Under the pieces are notes generated by a model that worked only from the letters and a program-made list of their open reading frames with translations, had not been told where the DNA came from and made no database searches. From the NCBI GenBank assembly GCA_022824585.1, contig JAJDZN010000072.1, positions 21,912 to 85,911 of the forward strand: a stretch of 64,000 bases of DNA. Direction: 5' to 3'. The translations under genes were made by a program, and so were the position numbers. Position 1 is the first letter of the stretch; every line of letters begins with the position of its first letter. Below, one piece after another: positions 60,844 to 64,000 of this stretch. The stretch is from Bryobacterales bacterium (GTDB lineage: Bacteria; Acidobacteriota; Terriglobia; Bryobacterales; UBA6623).

Positions 60844-61400
60844 TTACTGGTCGACCGTCAGCGCCACGATGCCGAACATTAGGTGCCAGGGCAACTTGGC
60901 GTGTCCGCGCACGCGCACGGGCCGCACTCCGAACTCGTCTTCGAGCCGCCCGTTTACCCGCTCCACTGTTGAGCACTCACGGTAACGGCGCGCCTGCGGC
61001 GGCAGCTGTCCAATGCCGCGCTGGGCCATTGCCTCGCGCTACACCTCCGACTGTTTCTGCGCTACCCGCCGCGGGTTGTTGTCGATCAGTGGCAGGTGCC
61101 CCAGCTGGAGGCTGCAGGGCCGGATTTCGTCCGCATCGTAGGCGCGGTCGATCAGCCCGTACGGGCTCTCCACCTGCCTGCCGTAAACTGCGCCAGTCGG
61201 ATCGCCCGCTGGCTGTCATGCAGCGAATCCGGGGTCAGCAGGCAACTTGCCGGGAGTCCCCCGGCGATCGTGTCAATGCGCAACTCGGATCGCTCTCCTG
61301 ATGCACTCTCGCATTGCGCTCCACGCCTGTGTCGCGGACCGTCGGCAGATCGTCCAGCAGCTCCTCCAGCGTCATCGACTCTAACGAAAGCTGGCGGCGG
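60844..61400 (-). pseudogene. IS5-type (DDE) transposase C-terminal remnant
   Basis: On the minus strand recognisable pieces follow each other in different frames: MTLEELLDDLPTV (start near 61375), then RIDTIAGGLPASCLL and SLHDSQRAIRLA, then the C-terminal RYRECSTVERVNGRLEDEF and VRVRGHAK...MFGIVALTVDQ, ending at the stop 60844-60846. At least two frameshifts and an internal stop make it inactive. Only the C-terminal catalytic part is left; the N-terminal half of the transposase is missing. Confidence 0.8.
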
Positions 61401-61664
61401 CCGGGCTGGATCTGCTCAATCCGCGGGTGTCTGGGGCGCGCTGTAGACGGGCAACTTAGCGGAGCTCGAGTTGCCGGGCGGCCAGCGCTAGGCGCGGGTG
61501 TGTGTCAACGGCGGGCAAGGCAGCGAGGGGTCCCAAGTGCTGCGGGCGCTCGGAGCGAATCTGGAAGCGCCGTGAGCGCCGGAAGATTGCACAAGCACGA
61601 TCCACTGAAGCGGCGCGAGGACGGATCGAAGCCATGCCTGAAAGAGCGATTGTCAACCTGTCAA

Positions 61665-61687
61665 GTCCCGGAGTCCCGGAGTCCCGG
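61665..61687. repeat. 8-bp tandem repeat, nearly three copies
   Basis: The unit GTCCCGGA occurs at 61665-61672 and 61673-61680, followed by a partial third copy (GTCCCGG) at 61681-61687. No known function; it lies in the decayed region beside the IS5 remnant. Confidence 0.7.
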
Positions 61688-61808
61688 TGCCCGAAAGGAA
61701 GACAGCGGGGGTCTAGGTAACAACGCCAATTCGCAACCCTGTAAAGCGAATGAGTTACGAACGACAATGTCAAACATGACCTAGCTGTGCTGCAATATTG
61801 GGTGAACA

Positions 61809-61822
61809 CTGCTGTACAGCAG
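61809..61822. promoter_or_regulatory. Perfect 14-bp palindrome, possible operator
   Basis: CTGCTGTACAGCAG equals its own reverse complement. It lies 500 bp upstream of the second binding-protein gene. A dimeric regulator could bind here, but no motif family is assigned. Confidence 0.3.
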
Positions 61823-62324
61823 CCTTGACGCAGTCGGATTCCGGCTCCGAAGTTCCATCTCTAGTGTCGGCGATCTGGGCAGCACCGTTCGCAGGGCCTT
61901 TGTCAGTGTTGTCCGCAACCATTCGGGATCGGCACCTGCCGGCCGTATGTGGAAGGGTTGATGCGTGCCAAGATTCAGTCGCGCCCTTCGCGAGCGGATC
62001 GTATCGGCGGGGCCGATTGCTGTTTGATAATGCAATATGGGGGAGCGCGAGTGTTCTCGATGGTTCGAGGTAGGCAAGGGATATGACCGTTAATATCGCG
62101 CTCTGGGCGGCGCGAACGGGGTGTCTCCTCAAGGGGAGCCAGTCCAGACTTGAGCTTGTCAGCGGGCGACGCGTCAGACCGGTGCGAGCAAGATCGCAGA
62201 GTATCCTTCGTCGGACTCCATTGGTCACATCAGGTGCGGGCGGCGGCAGCCTCGACCGAACGCAATTCTCGACTGTCTCGGCCAGAGACGGCTTCCATGG
62301 GCAGCACACTTCCGGGTAGCTCTC

Positions 62325-63593
62325 ATGTTCCATACGACAAGGCGCGGCGCAATCCGATCGGCGCTGGGAGGAGTCTTCATGGCACCGATGACAACAACTA
62401 CAAGCAAGGCCGCAAGCGATAGTGGCGTGGACGGCCAGCGAATCGTTCTCGGCATGTCGGCCGCGTTCTCGGGCCCTTCCAGGGGTCTCGGGATCGAGCT
62501 GTACCGAGGGGCCAGCGCGTACTTCGAGCATGTCAACAGCACCGGTGGCGTTCACGGCCGCAAGATCGCACTCAAGACCTATGACGATGGGTACCAGCCA
62601 GATCCGTCGGTGCAAAACACGATGACACTGATGCTGGAAGACCGGGTGTTCGCCCTGTTCGGCTATGTTGGCACGCCTACGGTGACGCGCGTCCTCCCCA
62701 TGCTGAAGAAGTTCCAAGATACGACCGTATACCTGTTCTTTCCGTTCACCGGAGCGCAGCCCCAACGGGAACCGCCCTACGGCGACTTCGCATATAACCT
62801 GCGCGCGTCCTATAGGCAAGAAACTGCTGGCCTCGTAGACAATTTCGTCTCGATCGGCAGGAAGCGGATCGCGGTGTTCTATCAGGCTGACGCCTACGGC
62901 CGCAGCGGCTGGGAAGGTGTCAGGAGGGCGCTGAGAGAGCACGGGGAGAAGATCGTTGCGGAAGCCACCTATCGCCGGGGCCAGAGGTTCGACAGCAGCA
63001 TGGGTCGGCAGGTCGAGATTCTGAAGGCTGCGAATCCCGACGCGGTGATTTGCATCGGGGCCTATGCGGCCTGCGCCGCCTTCTTGCGGGACGCGGTCGA
63101 TTTAGGGTTGAGCGTTCCAGTCGCCAACCTCTCCTTCGTGGGGAGCGAGAGCCTGTTGCAGCTGATAACCCGATCCCGCCCGGACAGGGACCGCTACACC
63201 GACCTGTTGGTCAATTCACAGGTTGTCCCCAGCTACGAGGATGTCCGGATTCCCGCCATCCAGGAGTACCGCCGGCTGATGTTGCGGCACAACCCTGATC
63301 CCCCGCAAGACCTGCTTGAGCAGAGCTACAGCGCCCTTCCCCAGAGCTTCGTCAGCCTGGAGGGCTTCCTCGACGCGAAGATGATGGTGAAGATCCTCGA
63401 CGTGCTCGGCGAGAACCCCGATCGAGCAAACCTGGAAAGCGCAGTTTTCTCGATCCAAGACTACGACCTCGGCATCGGGGAGTTGGTATCGTTCGGCCCG
63501 GACCGCAGGCAAGGCCTGCAGACCGTCTACTACACGATCGTCGACGCGGGACGTTTCGTTCCCTTGGACGATTGGAAGCGCAGGTTTGCCTGA
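62325..63593 (+). CDS. Tat-exported Leu/Ile/Val-type binding protein, paralogue of the one at 50.6 kb
   Basis: A 422-residue Peripla_BP_6 protein with a twin-arginine-like start (TTRRGAIRSALGG) instead of the Sec signal of its paralogue. Shared hallmarks: GMSAAFSGPSRGLG, VNSTGGVHGRKIAL, ALFGYVGTPTV and VFYQADAYGRSGW. As with the first copy, no ABC permease is adjacent; the next gene, 1 bp away, is a membrane sensor. Ligand unknown. The paralogue shares the GGVHGRK and YGR-x-G motifs, so the two pairs arose from one module. ATG at 62325 gives the complete Tat signal. Confidence 0.9.
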   Translation: MFHTTRRGAIRSALGGVFMAPMTTTTSKAASDSGVDGQRIVLGMSAAFSGPSRGLGIELYRGASAYFEHVNSTGGVHGRKIALKTYDDGYQPDPSVQNTMTLMLEDRVFALFGYVGTPTVTRVLPMLKKFQDTTVYLFFPFTGAQPQREPPYGDFAYNLRASYRQETAGLVDNFVSIGRKRIAVFYQADAYGRSGWEGVRRALREHGEKIVAEATYRRGQRFDSSMGRQVEILKAANPDAVICIGAYAACAAFLRDAVDLGLSVPVANLSFVGSESLLQLITRSRPDRDRYTDLLVNSQVVPSYEDVRIPAIQEYRRLMLRHNPDPPQDLLEQSYSALPQSFVSLEGFLDAKMMVKILDVLGENPDRANLESAVFSIQDYDLGIGELVSFGPDRRQGLQTVYYTIVDAGRFVPLDDWKRRFA

Positions 63594-63594
63594 G

Positions 63595-64000
63595 ATGAGC
63601 CTCCAGAGACTGTTCCAGAAGACCCTGTTCGGGATCTTCTTCCTCTTCGGGATTATCGGGGTTGCGACCTCAGTACTTTGCATCAGGACAGTCGACGGCT
63701 ATCTGTCGCGGGAGTACGAGGCCAACAGCAAGGGCATTGCGAAGACGATTGCGGACGCCAGTGTGGATATCATCCTCAACCGCGACCTGTCGGTGCTGCA
63801 GTCCCTGATCGACCAGTTCGTCGAAATCCAAGGGATCAGCTATATCTACATCACCGACGAGTCCGGCGAGTTCCTCGCCCACACGTTCGTGCCCGGGATC
63901 CCGGAGGAGATCAGAACCGGCTACACGGGCAGCACCGAGACGGTGGAGCGGAGGCTGCCAGGAATCGGTGACTTCGTAGAGGTGAGCAGCCCGATCTTGG
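63595..64000 (+). CDS. Membrane sensor protein paired with the binding protein (C-terminus cut by window)
   Basis: I translated this from 63595 to the window edge; 135 codons stay open. One membrane segment lies at about residues 11-33 (LFGIFFLFGIIGVATSVL), followed by an extracytoplasmic domain with a helical stretch and a Cache/PAS-like core (LVQ-type helix, GISYIYITDESGEFLAH). The missing remainder should hold a HAMP and an output domain, probably a histidine kinase as in the paired operon at 51.8 kb; a cyclase is possible. The ATG lies 1 bp after the binding-protein stop. Confidence 0.8.
   Translation, partial: MSLQRLFQKTLFGIFFLFGIIGVATSVLCIRTVDGYLSREYEANSKGIAKTIADASVDIILNRDLSVLQSLIDQFVEIQGISYIYITDESGEFLAHTFVPGIPEEIRTGYTGSTETVERRLPGIGDFVEVSSPIL

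Larger units (their letters stand above)
61401..62324. other. Non-coding accessory DNA before the second binding-protein gene
   Basis: About 920 bp with overlapping frames on both strands but no recognisable protein. It contains an 8-bp tandem repeat and a 14-bp palindrome, both listed separately. The right 250 bp must hold the promoter of the binding-protein gene, but no strong hexamers are visible. Confidence 0.5.

Noticed and set aside
61770..62942. 390-codon minus-strand open frame across the second binding-protein gene
   Set aside because: Overlaps the start of a clear Peripla_BP_6 gene on the plus strand and has no motif or signal of its own.
1..64000. CRISPR array, prophage or integron
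   Set aside because: No direct-repeat/spacer pattern, phage structural gene or integrase was seen anywhere in the window.

Overview
The window is a high-GC (roughly 60-65% by eye) chromosomal segment with no phage or plasmid backbone. The gene content is that of a heterotrophic, Gram-negative, diderm bacterium: a porin, Tat-exported oxidoreductase and sulfatase, lipoproteins, a tricorn-like protease with PD40 propellers, PQQ-type propeller proteins, a HEAT-repeat cytochrome, a bacillithiol-type (YpdA) reductase, an HpnG-like phosphorylase and fused CobA-HemD. Together these resemble an Acidobacteriota-like or allied uncultured lineage. That placement is inference from gene content, and no 16S gene is present.

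Left part (1-23.5 kb): mainly single genes. These are a partial exported Gfo/Idh oxidoreductase, a SWIM-SNF2 helicase, a PQQ-propeller lipoprotein, a GT39-like membrane glycosyltransferase with a discoidin-like tail, an orphan VapB antitoxin, a GT2 glycosyltransferase, cobA-hemD, a small unknown gene, a sulfatase, cobalamin-dependent methionine synthase, a sialidase-like lipoprotein, a tricorn-like protease and an exported protein with three TbpB-like beta-barrels.

Centre (23.5-46 kb): a tight four-gene minus-strand operon encodes a P1B metal ATPase fused to an HflK-type SPFH domain, a His-rich HflC, a second HflK and a membrane-anchored NTF2-like protein. It is the most unusual assembly in the window. 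Then come an acyl-CoA ligase, a very large exported HEAT/di-heme protein, YpdA, and a probable horizontally acquired toxin-antitoxin/defence pair: an AbiEii-type nucleotidyltransferase fused to pentapeptide repeats, with an unknown partner gene behind a near-consensus promoter in an AT-rich patch. After these are a propeller-PHP protein, an SDR, and an operon of an HpnG-like phosphorylase with two zinc dehydrogenases.

Right part (46-64 kb): glnE with a degenerate second nucleotidyltransferase half, then a signalling region. A REC-PP2C phosphatase (RsbU-like), an RsbW-like kinase, a periplasmic Leu/Ile/Val-type binding protein and a TorS-like histidine kinase form one operon. A STAS antagonist lies 4.5 kb away, and a second binding-protein/sensor pair begins at 62.3 kb and runs off the end. 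A plausible model is that periplasmic ligand sensing feeds a partner switch through the single receiver domain on the phosphatase. Between these modules lie a single-polypeptide MmeI-like restriction-modification enzyme, wrecked IS1595- and IS5-type transposases, a porin and tRNA-Leu(CAA). This marks 54-62 kb as an accessory, rearranged zone.
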